Shown: one piece after another, positions 1 through 5,341 of the stretch
How the letters are laid out: each line of letters opens with the position of its first letter
Position numbering within the stretch: the first letter of the stretch is position 1
NCBI GenBank assembly: GCA_947178465.1
Contig: CAMWYL010000215.1
Span: 1 to 5,827 of the forward strand
Origin: an uncultured Lachnospiraceae bacterium
GTDB taxonomy: Bacteria > Bacillota > Clostridia > Lachnospirales > Lachnospiraceae
Reading direction: 5' to 3'
Length of the DNA: 5,827 bases
Notes under the pieces: model-generated
What the model was told of the DNA's origin: nothing
Databases searched by the model: none
Seen by the model: only the letters and a program-made list of their open reading frames with translations
Position numbers and translations under genes: made by a program

Positions 1-837
1 ACCCATAAGAGCGTTTCAAAGAAATGTGATAAGGAAACGCGGACGCTGCTGGCTGACGCGATACCCAAGGATACAGCCTACGGAATCGTAGTTCGCACAC
101 ACGCAGCCTCCCTTTTAAAAGAGCCACAGGCTTCCAATCCGCTTCAGCCCCTCTTGGACGAATGTACCCGACTGACCGCCATGATGGAGAAGCTGCTGCA
201 GGAGGGAATCCACAGAACCTGTTACAGCAGGATTTACAAGGCGGTACCGGCTTATCTGGCATATCTGCGGGATGCGGACAGTACGCAATATCGTCGGATC
301 ATTACGGATGATGAGGCGCTGTATCGGGAGCTTGTTGACTTTGCCGCCGCCCATATGCCGGCGCTTTCCGAACACATTATTCTGTATGCCGACGACTCTT
401 ACCCCTTACAAAAGCTTTACAGCATACAGACAAAGCTGCAGGAGCTGACATCCCCTCGGGTATGGCTGAAATCCGGCGCATATCTCGTAATCGAGAAAAC
501 GGAAGCGTTGTATGTAATCGATGTGAACTCAGGAAAAAATATTTCCAAAAAGAACGCGACCCGATATTTCCATGACATCAATATGGAAGCCGCCGCCGAG
601 TGTATGCGGCAGATTCGTCTGCGGAATCTTTCCGGTATTATTTTGATTGATTTTATCAACATGGAGGATGACCGGTTGAATGAGGAGCTTTTGCGGGAGT
701 TGCGCGCGTTGGCAAGACAGGACAGGGTGCAGACCACCGTTATTGACATGACCCCGCTGGGCCTTGTCGAGCTTACGCGGAGCAAGAAAATGAAATCTCT
801 GGCGGATCAGCTTCCCTTCCGGCCCGACAATCCGTAA
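1..837 (+). CDS. rng: Ribonuclease E/G family endoribonuclease, C-terminal part (5' end outside window)
   Basis: The reading frame is open from the first base to the TAA at 835-837, so the start lies upstream; 278 residues are visible. Enzymes of this family cut single-stranded RNA in rRNA maturation and mRNA decay. The catalytic core is clear: a segment SGAYLVIEKTEAL leads into DVNSG, whose Asp codon is at 520-522, and GIILIDFINM has its Asp codon at 649-651. The two Asp are 43 residues apart, the same spacing as the metal-binding D303 and D346 of E. coli RNase E. The protein stops shortly after TPLGLVELTRSKK, where many relatives continue into a CPxC zinc-link and a small C-terminal domain; neither is present. 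The N-terminal S1 and RNase H-like parts would lie before the window. No terminator follows, so transcripts may run on into rplU. The family is certain; whether it is called RNase G or E is a naming matter. Confidence 0.93.
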   Translation, partial: THKSVSKKCDKETRTLLADAIPKDTAYGIVVRTHAASLLKEPQASNPLQPLLDECTRLTAMMEKLLQEGIHRTCYSRIYKAVPAYLAYLRDADSTQYRRIITDDEALYRELVDFAAAHMPALSEHIILYADDSYPLQKLYSIQTKLQELTSPRVWLKSGAYLVIEKTEALYVIDVNSGKNISKKNATRYFHDINMEAAAECMRQIRLRNLSGIILIDFINMEDDRLNEELLRELRALARQDRVQTTVIDMTPLGLVELTRSKKMKSLADQLPFRPDNP

Positions 838-853
838 AATTTTCCGAAATATC

Positions 854-882
854 TTGACTTTTGAGGAATCGAATGCTATGAT
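854..882 (+). promoter_or_regulatory. Sigma-A promoter for rplU-prp-rpmA
   Basis: A -35 box TTGACT (854-859) is followed by a 17-nt spacer and a -10 box TATGAT (877-882). The spacer ends in TGC, giving an extended -10 (TGn) element at 874-876. Each hexamer differs from consensus at one position and the spacing is optimal. The predicted transcription start is near 889, which leaves an untranslated leader of about 80 nt before rplU. The promoter lies 16 nt past the RNase E/G stop codon. This is read from sequence only. Confidence 0.85.
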
Positions 883-888
883 ATACAA

Positions 889-968
889 GTATGCCGCATA
901 ACGAGGTTGAAGCATGTAGCATTTTATACATCACCAAAGTTAGCGAGTAATTATTTAGGAGGTGCAAT
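889..968 (+). promoter_or_regulatory. Structured 5' leader of rplU, probable L21 leader
   Basis: The leader folds into a stacked stem. CGC (895-897) and UAAC (899-902) pair with GUUA and GCG (939-945), with A898 bulged. GGU (905-907) pairs with ACC (933-935), and AUGUA (914-918) pairs with UACAU (927-931) around an 8-nt loop. Firmicutes are known to carry a conserved L21 leader in front of rplU, thought to let L21 repress its own operon. Position, length and shape fit that family, but I could not run the covariance model. The ribosome binding site AGGAGGTG (957-964) lies just after the structure. CACC at 932-935 could pair with GGUG of that site instead of with the leader stem, which would be one way to block translation. 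Confidence 0.68.
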
Positions 969-1274
969 ATGTACGCGATTATTGCAACAGGTGGAAAGCA
1001 GTACAAGGTTTCCGAGGGAGATATTATCAGAGTTGAGAAGCTCGATGTCGAAGACGGAGGCACTGTAACTTTTGACAAGGTTATTGCTGTTAGCAATGAT
1101 TCTCTCAAAGTAGGCGCGGACGTAGCCAGCGCATCCGTCACAGCTACCGTTATGGGGCAGGGACGCGCGAAGAAGGTTATTGTCTACAAATACAAGAGAA
1201 AGACAGGCTATCACAAGAAAAACGGTCATAGACAAGCATACACTCAGGTTAAGATTGATAAGATCAACGCTTAA
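969..1274 (+). CDS. rplU: 50S ribosomal protein L21
   Basis: This 101-residue protein has normal length for bacterial L21, which binds 23S rRNA and is built into the large subunit early. It begins with the family signature MYAIIATGGKQYKVSEGD. An internal beta-rich part contains TFDKV (about 34-38), and it ends with the basic segment KRKTGYHKKNGHRQ (about 76-89) followed by a lysine-rich tail that contacts rRNA. The start at 969 is fixed by AGGAGGTG at 957-964, a full match to the 16S anti-Shine-Dalgarno sequence, and by the family N-terminus. It is the first gene after the promoter at 854-882 and is probably autoregulated through the leader. prp follows after 23 nt. Confidence 0.98.
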   Translation: MYAIIATGGKQYKVSEGDIIRVEKLDVEDGGTVTFDKVIAVSNDSLKVGADVASASVTATVMGQGRAKKVIVYKYKRKTGYHKKNGHRQAYTQVKIDKINA

Positions 1275-1297
1275 CAGATGTTGTTCGTTCGATTTAT

Positions 1298-1627
1298 ATG
1301 ACTAGGATTACTATTTATAAATCCAATAAAGACAGATATACGCGCTTTACGTGCGAAGGGCATTCCGGTTTTGCAGTATCCGGCAAGGATATCGTGTGCG
1401 CATCCATATCCGTATTAGTGATTAATACGATTAATTCCTTGGAGACATTTACCAAGGATACAATGGAGGTATCGCAGGATGAGGACAGCGGTCGTATTGA
1501 TTGTCGGTTTTCCTCGGAAACGAGCGAGGCTGCAACGCTTTTGATAAATGCTATGATATTGGGTTTGGAGACCATTGCAGAGCAATGGGGCGGGAAATAC
1601 TTAAAACTTAAATTCAGGGAGGTGTAG
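1298..1627 (+). CDS. prp: Ribosomal processing cysteine protease Prp (YsxB family)
   Basis: Prp is the cysteine protease that removes the N-terminal extension of ribosomal protein L27, a step shown to be essential in Staphylococcus aureus. The 109-residue protein shows the His/Cys pair at the usual places: His22 in EGHSGFA and Cys34 in GKDIVCASIS, the same numbers as S. aureus Prp. It lies between rplU and rpmA, so the protease is encoded directly before its substrate. The ATG at 1298 gives the normal family N-terminus (MTRITIYK), but no Shine-Dalgarno sequence precedes it; the 23 nt after rplU are T-rich. No better in-frame start exists upstream. Low translation or coupling to rplU would fit an enzyme needed in far smaller amounts than its ribosomal neighbours; this is inference. 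The stop codon overlaps the rpmA ribosome binding site. Confidence 0.95.
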   Translation: MTRITIYKSNKDRYTRFTCEGHSGFAVSGKDIVCASISVLVINTINSLETFTKDTMEVSQDEDSGRIDCRFSSETSEAATLLINAMILGLETIAEQWGGKYLKLKFREV

Positions 1628-1630
1628 ACC

Positions 1631-1918
1631 ATGATGAAATTAAACCTTCAGTTTTTTGCTCATAAGAAGGGTGTCGGCTCTACCAAGAACGGTAGAGATT
1701 CCGAGTCTAAGAGATTAGGGGCCAAGAGAGCAGATGGTCAGTTTGTAAAGGCAGGCAACATTTTATACAGACAGCGCGGAACAAAAATTCATCCGGGCGT
1801 AAATGTTGGAAGAGGCGGAGATGATACATTATTTGCATTGGTGGATGGTGTACTCAGATTCGAGAGAAAGGGAAGAGACAGAAAGCAGGCTTCCGTTTAT
1901 CCTGTAGAAGAGAAATAA
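1631..1918 (+). CDS. rpmA: 50S ribosomal protein L27, precursor with cleavable N-terminus
   Basis: L27 lies next to the peptidyl-transferase centre, where its N-terminal tail reaches the tRNA ends. The 95-residue protein carries the Firmicutes extension MMKLNLQFF followed by AHKKG. In S. aureus, Prp cuts the equivalent LNLQFF|A site, so the mature protein here should begin at Ala10. The rest is standard L27: GSTKNGRDSESKRLG (about 16-30), then the YRQRGTKIHPG and VGRGGDDTLF segments. The ribosome binding site GGAGGTG (1618-1624) overlaps the end of prp and sits 6 nt before ATG 1631. A second ATG follows at once (1634); the first is preferred because relatives begin Met-Leu-Lys or Met-Leu-Arg, with one residue between Met and the basic residue. 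A terminator-like hairpin follows the stop. Confidence 0.97.
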   Translation: MMKLNLQFFAHKKGVGSTKNGRDSESKRLGAKRADGQFVKAGNILYRQRGTKIHPGVNVGRGGDDTLFALVDGVLRFERKGRDRKQASVYPVEEK

Positions 1919-1938
1919 GACCATACGCGAGAATGCAT

Positions 1939-1968
1939 GAAGGCTTCAGGCTCCGCCTGAAGCCTTTT
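1939..1968 (+). terminator. Intrinsic terminator or attenuator after rpmA
   Basis: The arms 1941-1951 and 1955-1965 are perfect reverse complements (11 bp, GC-rich) around the loop TCC. A1940-T1966 and G1939-T1967 lengthen the stem. A short run of four T (1965-1968) follows, partly inside the stem. It lies about 20 nt past the rpmA stop. The stem is strong but the T run is short, so termination may be partial. That would lower obg expression relative to the ribosomal genes. Confidence 0.75.
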
Positions 1969-2003
1969 CGTATCAAAATAATCGAAAGGTTGGTAAGCAA
2001 TCA

Positions 2004-3299
2004 ATGTTCGCAGACAGAGCTAAAATATATATCAGAAGCGGCAAAGGCGGCGACGGTCATGTATCCTTCCGAAGGGAGAAGTATGTTCCCAACGGCGGTC
2101 CTGACGGCGGCGACGGTGGAACCGGTGGAAGCGTTATTTTTGAGGTGGACAAGGGATTAAATACATTGACCGACTATCGCCATATTCAGAAATATTGCGC
2201 ACAGGACGGCGAACCGGGCGGCAAACGCAACTGTCGCGGGAAAAACGGTGAAGACATCGTGTTAAAGGTTCCGGAGGGTACGGTTATCAAGGAATTTGAT
2301 TCCGGGAAGGTCATTGCCGATATGTCCGGAGATAACAGCAGGCAGGTTATCCTGCGGGGCGGAAAAGGCGGAAACGGCAACCAGCATTATGCGACCTCCA
2401 CCATGCAGGCACCGAAGTATGCGCAACCCGGTCAGCCGGCAAGGGAACTCTACTTGTTTCTTGAACTGAAGGTCATTGCGGATGTCGGACTTGTCGGATT
2501 TCCCAATGTCGGGAAATCCACGCTGTTATCGCGTGTTACGAATGCGCGTCCCAAGATTGCCAACTACCATTTTACCACCTTAAATCCAAACCTCGGCGTG
2601 GTGGATTTGGAGGACGGTAAGGGCTTTGTCATTGCGGATATTCCGGGGCTGATTGAAGGCGCTTCGGAAGGGATTGGTCTCGGCCATGAATTTCTGCGTC
2701 ACATTGAACGCACGAAGATGCTGATTCATCTGGTAGACGCCGCCTCGACCGAGGGACGTGATCCCGTTGAGGATATTTATGCCATCAATAAGGAACTGGA
2801 AGCCTACAATGCGGATATCGCACACAAGCCGCAGATTATTGCGGCAAATAAAATAGACGCTATCTATTCAGAGGAGAGCAATGACCCGCTTCAGAAGATC
2901 AGAGCGGAATTTGAACCGCAGGGAATCAAGGTCTTTCCGATTTCCGCGGTTTCGGGTCAGGGCTTGAAGGAACTTTTATATTATGTAAGCTCTCTGTTGG
3001 AGCAGATTGACGAGCCGCCTGTCATATTTGAATCGGAATTTAATCCGGATACGGATATCGTGACGGGCAATGAACCGTACACTGTCAGCTATGATGAAGC
3101 GAGCAATGAATATGTGATCGAAGGTCCGCGCATTGAGAAAATGCTCGGCTATACCAATCTTGAATCAGAGCGCGGATTTGTCTTTTTCCAAGGCTTCCTA
3201 AAGAATAACGGCATTCTTGACGAGCTGGAGGCGCTTGGCATTCAGGACGGGGATACGGTACGCATGTACGGGCTTTCTTTTGATTACTATAAAGAATAA
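2004..3299 (+). CDS. obg: GTPase Obg (CgtA), 50S assembly and stress GTPase
   Basis: Obg is an essential GTPase that binds the maturing 50S subunit and responds to GTP and ppGpp. All three domains are present in 431 residues. The glycine-rich Obg fold covers about 1-158, with SFRREKYVPNGGPDGGDGG at 21-39. The G domain follows: P-loop GFPNVGKS (165-172), switch I with T191/T192, DIPG (212-215), NKID (282-285) and SAVSG (314-318). A C-terminal OCT domain covers about 345-425. The start at ATG 2004 gives the standard N-terminus (MFADRAKIYIRSG). The ribosome binding site is weak: AAAGGT at 1985-1990 is 13 nt from the start. No promoter is visible in the 35 nt after the terminator, so expression probably depends on read-through. 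yhbY follows after 20 nt. Confidence 0.98.
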   Translation: MFADRAKIYIRSGKGGDGHVSFRREKYVPNGGPDGGDGGTGGSVIFEVDKGLNTLTDYRHIQKYCAQDGEPGGKRNCRGKNGEDIVLKVPEGTVIKEFDSGKVIADMSGDNSRQVILRGGKGGNGNQHYATSTMQAPKYAQPGQPARELYLFLELKVIADVGLVGFPNVGKSTLLSRVTNARPKIANYHFTTLNPNLGVVDLEDGKGFVIADIPGLIEGASEGIGLGHEFLRHIERTKMLIHLVDAASTEGRDPVEDIYAINKELEAYNADIAHKPQIIAANKIDAIYSEESNDPLQKIRAEFEPQGIKVFPISAVSGQGLKELLYYVSSLLEQIDEPPVIFESEFNPDTDIVTGNEPYTVSYDEASNEYVIEGPRIEKMLGYTNLESERGFVFFQGFLKNNGILDELEALGIQDGDTVRMYGLSFDYYKE

Positions 3300-3309
3300 C
3301 AATGCAAAT

Positions 3310-3315
3310 GGAGGA
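3310..3315 (+). promoter_or_regulatory. Ribosome binding site that sets the yhbY start
   Basis: GGAGGA sits 4-5 nt before ATG 3320. An in-frame ATG at 3302 lies upstream of this site and has no purine-rich sequence of its own. The site therefore favours 3320, which also gives the usual YhbY N-terminus. Confidence 0.85.
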
Positions 3316-3319
3316 AAAA

Positions 3320-3613
3320 ATGACAAGTAAACAACGCTCTTATTTAAAGGGACTGGCTATGAATATCGACCCGATATTCCAGATTGGAAAGTCTTCCGTA
3401 ACCCCTGAGAATGTTGAAGCAATTTCAGAGGTATTCAATACCCATGAGTTGATCAAGGTCGCGGTCCTTAAAAACTGTATAGACGATCCGAAGGAAATTG
3501 CCAATGCAGTAGCGGAACGCACCCGTTCACAGGTAGTTCAGGTTATCGGTAAGAAGTTTGTACTGTATAAACCCTTTAAGGAAAATCCAAAAATCATTTT
3601 GCCGCGCGAATAA
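3320..3613 (+). CDS. yhbY: YhbY/YqeI RNA-binding protein (CRM domain)
   Basis: This is a single-domain CRM (CRS1-YhbY) protein of 97 residues, the usual length. Members bind RNA and associate with pre-50S particles in E. coli. It begins MTSKQRSYLKGLA, then has the IDPIFQIGK segment (about 16-24), the central HELIKVAVLKN part and the end RSQVVQVIGKKFVLYK. The RNA-contacting loop is usually GKGG; here it reads GKSS (23-26), so the second glycine is lost. The start at 3320 rests on the ribosome binding site at 3310-3315 and on family length; starting at 3302 would add six residues not expected. It lies between obg and nadD in one transcription unit, which fits a role in large-subunit assembly. 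Confidence 0.92.
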   Translation: MTSKQRSYLKGLAMNIDPIFQIGKSSVTPENVEAISEVFNTHELIKVAVLKNCIDDPKEIANAVAERTRSQVVQVIGKKFVLYKPFKENPKIILPRE

Positions 3614-3625
3614 TTCATTGAATAC

Positions 3626-3632
3626 GGGTGAT
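3626..3632 (+). promoter_or_regulatory. Ribosome binding site for nadD
   Basis: GGGTGAT contains GGTGAT, which pairs with six bases near the 3' end of 16S rRNA, and ends 4 nt before ATG 3637. An alternative GTG start at 3628 falls inside this site and has no Shine-Dalgarno sequence of its own, so 3637 is preferred. Confidence 0.6.
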
Positions 3633-3636
3633 TTCC

Positions 3637-4287
3637 ATGAATGATTTCTCTGTAGAAAATTTATCTGCGAAAAATAGCATAAAAAGCACAAAAGTGGGCA
3701 TTATGGGCGGCACCTTCAATCCCATCCACAACGGACACCTTGCCATTGCACAAAAAGCATATGAAACAGCCGGTTTGGATAAGGTTTTGTTCATGCCAAG
3801 CGGCATTTCCTACATGAAAACGAATGTTCTTGCGCTTTCAAAGCGACTGGACATGGTGCGGCTGGCAATACGGGAATATCCATGGTTCGAGCTTTCGCTT
3901 GTTGAGGCCGAACGGAAAGGCAATACCTATACCTATGAGACACTGCGACAGCTGACAATGGAGAACCCGAGTGTTTCCTATTATTTTATTATGGGGGCAG
4001 ATTCCCTTTTCCATATAGAGGAGTGGCGGGAACCGGAACAGATTTTTTCCATGGCGACACTTGTCTGTGCGGTACGGGAAGACTATGGCATAGAGCGGCT
4101 TCGTCATAAGGGAGAGGAGCTTACGCGGCTTGGCGCAAAAATTATTTATTTGGACATCCCGAAAATTCCAATATCGTCCACGGAAATAAGAGCGCGTGTA
4201 CGCAGCAGGCTTTCGATCGCCGAGCTTGTGCCAAAAAGTGTATCGGAATACATTACACAGGAGCATTTGTATTATGAAGAAGATTAA
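3637..4287 (+). CDS. nadD: Nicotinate-nucleotide adenylyltransferase NadD
   Basis: NadD joins ATP and nicotinate mononucleotide to make deamido-NAD, a required step of NAD synthesis in the cytoplasm. The 216-residue protein has the nucleotidyltransferase signature GGTFNPIHNGH (24-34) with the HxGH histidines 31 and 34. GADS (120-123) and W130 of HIEEW follow, and the ISSTEIR motif is at 179-185, all standard for the family. The signature normally begins within about eight residues of the start; here an extra polar stretch of about 18 residues (MNDFSVENLSAKNSIKS) comes first. The only later in-frame alternative near the fold is a GTG at the valine of KVGIMGG, without a ribosome binding site. 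The gene follows yhbY after 23 nt and its 3' end overlaps yqeK by 14 nt. Confidence 0.96.
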   Translation: MNDFSVENLSAKNSIKSTKVGIMGGTFNPIHNGHLAIAQKAYETAGLDKVLFMPSGISYMKTNVLALSKRLDMVRLAIREYPWFELSLVEAERKGNTYTYETLRQLTMENPSVSYYFIMGADSLFHIEEWREPEQIFSMATLVCAVREDYGIERLRHKGEELTRLGAKIIYLDIPKIPISSTEIRARVRSRLSIAELVPKSVSEYITQEHLYYEED

Positions 4288-4873
4288 AAAATACTTAAAG
4301 AAGCATCTTACAAAGGACCGGTATCAACATACTGTCAATGTCGCACATACCGCAATCGCAATGGCCATGAGATATAACCTCGATACGACGAACGCAAACT
4401 TCATCAAGCGGGCGGAGTTGGCCGGAATGCTCCACGATTGTGCCAAGTGCATGGATAATGACAAGAAACTCAAGCTTTGCGAAAAGCATAATATTCCCTG
4501 TAGTAATTTTGAACGGGAGCATCCGTATCTGCTTCACGGGAAGGTAGGCGCATATATCGCAAAGGAAAAATTTCATATTTCCGACAATGATGTTTTGCAG
4601 GCCATCACATGGCATACCACCGGCAGACCCGGCATGTCCCTGCTGGAAAAGATTATCTTTATTGCGGACTATATAGAGCCTTCACGCCGGCCGATTCCGG
4701 AGCTGAACGTAATCCGCAGACTTGCCTTTGAGGATATTGACAAGGCAATGGAGAAAATCCTGCTTAATACGCTTAAATTCTTGGAAACAAAGGGAAACCC
4801 TATCGACGCAATGACACAAAAAACATATGACAGTTATGTCAAAAACGCTTCAAGAACGGAGGTAAAGTTTTGA
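4274..4873 (+). CDS. yqeK: YqeK, HD-domain diadenosine tetraphosphate hydrolase
   Basis: YqeK proteins of Gram-positive bacteria are HD-domain metal enzymes that split Ap4A symmetrically into two ADP. The 199-residue protein shows the expected metal ligands: His19 in RYQHTVNV, His54-Asp55 in MLHDCAK, His83 in REHP, His88 in LLHG, His114 in WHTTG, and Asp132 in IADYIEP. The N-terminus is strongly basic (MKKIKKYLKKH). The start at 4274 is supported by AGGAG at 4259-4263, 10 nt upstream inside nadD; a longer open frame from 4196 would add 26 residues unlike the family. Overlap with nadD by 14 nt and with rsfS by 4 nt suggests translational coupling. The nadD-yqeK pairing is common in Firmicutes, and both act on adenine nucleotides. 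Confidence 0.93.
   Translation: MKKIKKYLKKHLTKDRYQHTVNVAHTAIAMAMRYNLDTTNANFIKRAELAGMLHDCAKCMDNDKKLKLCEKHNIPCSNFEREHPYLLHGKVGAYIAKEKFHISDNDVLQAITWHTTGRPGMSLLEKIIFIADYIEPSRRPIPELNVIRRLAFEDIDKAMEKILLNTLKFLETKGNPIDAMTQKTYDSYVKNASRTEVKF
4858..4863 (+). promoter_or_regulatory. Ribosome binding site that supports the TTG start of rsfS
   Basis: GGAGGT inside the last codons of yqeK lies 6 nt before TTG 4870. The spacing and strength support TTG as the true start; the sequence between holds no ATG or GTG. Confidence 0.85.
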
Positions 4874-5229
4874 ATAATATAGAGAATGTAAAGGAAGCTG
4901 TTCGTATAACGGTGGACGCGCTTGCCGATAAAAAAGCGGAAAACATACAGATAATTGATATCAGTGAGATATCCGCAATTGCAGATTACTTTATCATTGC
5001 CAACGGCAGCAACAGAAGCCAGATACAGGCGCTTGCCGACAATGTTGAGGAGAAACTCGCCGCTGCGGAAATTTTTCCGAAGCACATTGAGGGCTATAAT
5101 AACGCGAATTGGATACTGTTGGATTACAGGGATATTCTTGTGCATGTATTTGACAAGGAGAGCCGCGGGTTCTATGATTTGGAGCGATTGTGGAGAGATG
5201 GAAAATTAGTGGAAGCTTCGGAGATTTAA
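4870..5229 (+). CDS. rsfS: Ribosome silencing factor RsfS (YqeL, DUF143)
   Basis: RsfS binds ribosomal protein L14 on the 50S subunit and blocks joining with 30S, which saves energy when nutrients run low. The 119-residue protein is of normal length. It has the signature ADYFIIANGSNRSQIQALAD (38-57) and the second block WILLDYRDILVHVFDKESR (81-99), followed by FYDLERLW. Translation starts with TTG at 4870, overlapping the yqeK stop by four bases (TTGA). This places it under close coupling with yqeK. It is the last gene of the rightward group; no canonical terminator with a T run follows, only the hairpin at 5289-5319. Confidence 0.96.
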   Translation: MNNIENVKEAVRITVDALADKKAENIQIIDISEISAIADYFIIANGSNRSQIQALADNVEEKLAAAEIFPKHIEGYNNANWILLDYRDILVHVFDKESRGFYDLERLWRDGKLVEASEI

Positions 5230-5288
5230 GCGAGCTCGATACTTTATGCTACACGCCTCATTAAAATTTTCTTCCTTTAGCCTCATGA

Positions 5289-5319
5289 GCTCCCCCGTTG
5301 CAAAAAGCAGTGGGGGAGC
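5289..5319. terminator. GC-rich hairpin between convergent rsfS and lexA
   Basis: GCTCCCCC-GT-TGC (5289-5301) pairs with GCA-GT-GGGGGAGC (5307-5319) around the loop AAAAA. This gives 13 pairs, two of them tandem G-U. It lies 59 nt past rsfS and 22 nt past lexA (on the minus strand), as expected of a shared bidirectional terminator. No T run follows on either strand, so a standard intrinsic terminator cannot be claimed. The rest of the 112-bp gap (5230-5341) holds no gene, only short palindromes such as CGAGCTCG (5231-5238) and CTCATGAG (5282-5289). Confidence 0.45.
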
Positions 5320-5341
5320 AAAACCTTGCATTATCATTTTA

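Noticed and set aside
890..900. Inverted repeat TATGC-C-GCATA at the predicted transcription start
   Set aside because: The arms are only five bases with a one-base centre, and part of it is already used in the leader stem; there is no evidence of an operator.
1271..1284. Weak SOS-box-like TTAAC-AGAT-GTTGT between rplU and prp
   Set aside because: Both half sites deviate from CGAAC/GTTCG, and there is no promoter for it to control.
2040..2120. Repeated GGCGGCGACGGT in the first part of obg
   Set aside because: It encodes the conserved glycine-rich Gly-Gly-Asp-Gly segments of the Obg fold, so protein sequence explains it.
1933..2160. Open frame of 75 codons over the rpmA-obg gap
   Set aside because: It runs through the terminator hairpin and then out of frame within obg, and it has no recognisable protein features.
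3817..3830. LexA-box-like sequence AAAAC-GAAT-GTTCT
   Set aside because: It resembles the Gram-positive SOS box in its centre and right half but lacks the leading CG and final C, and it lies within nadD far from any promoter.
4196..4273. Upstream extension of yqeK by 26 residues
   Set aside because: It lies inside nadD in another frame and does not resemble YqeK; ATG 4274 has a ribosome binding site and the family N-terminus.
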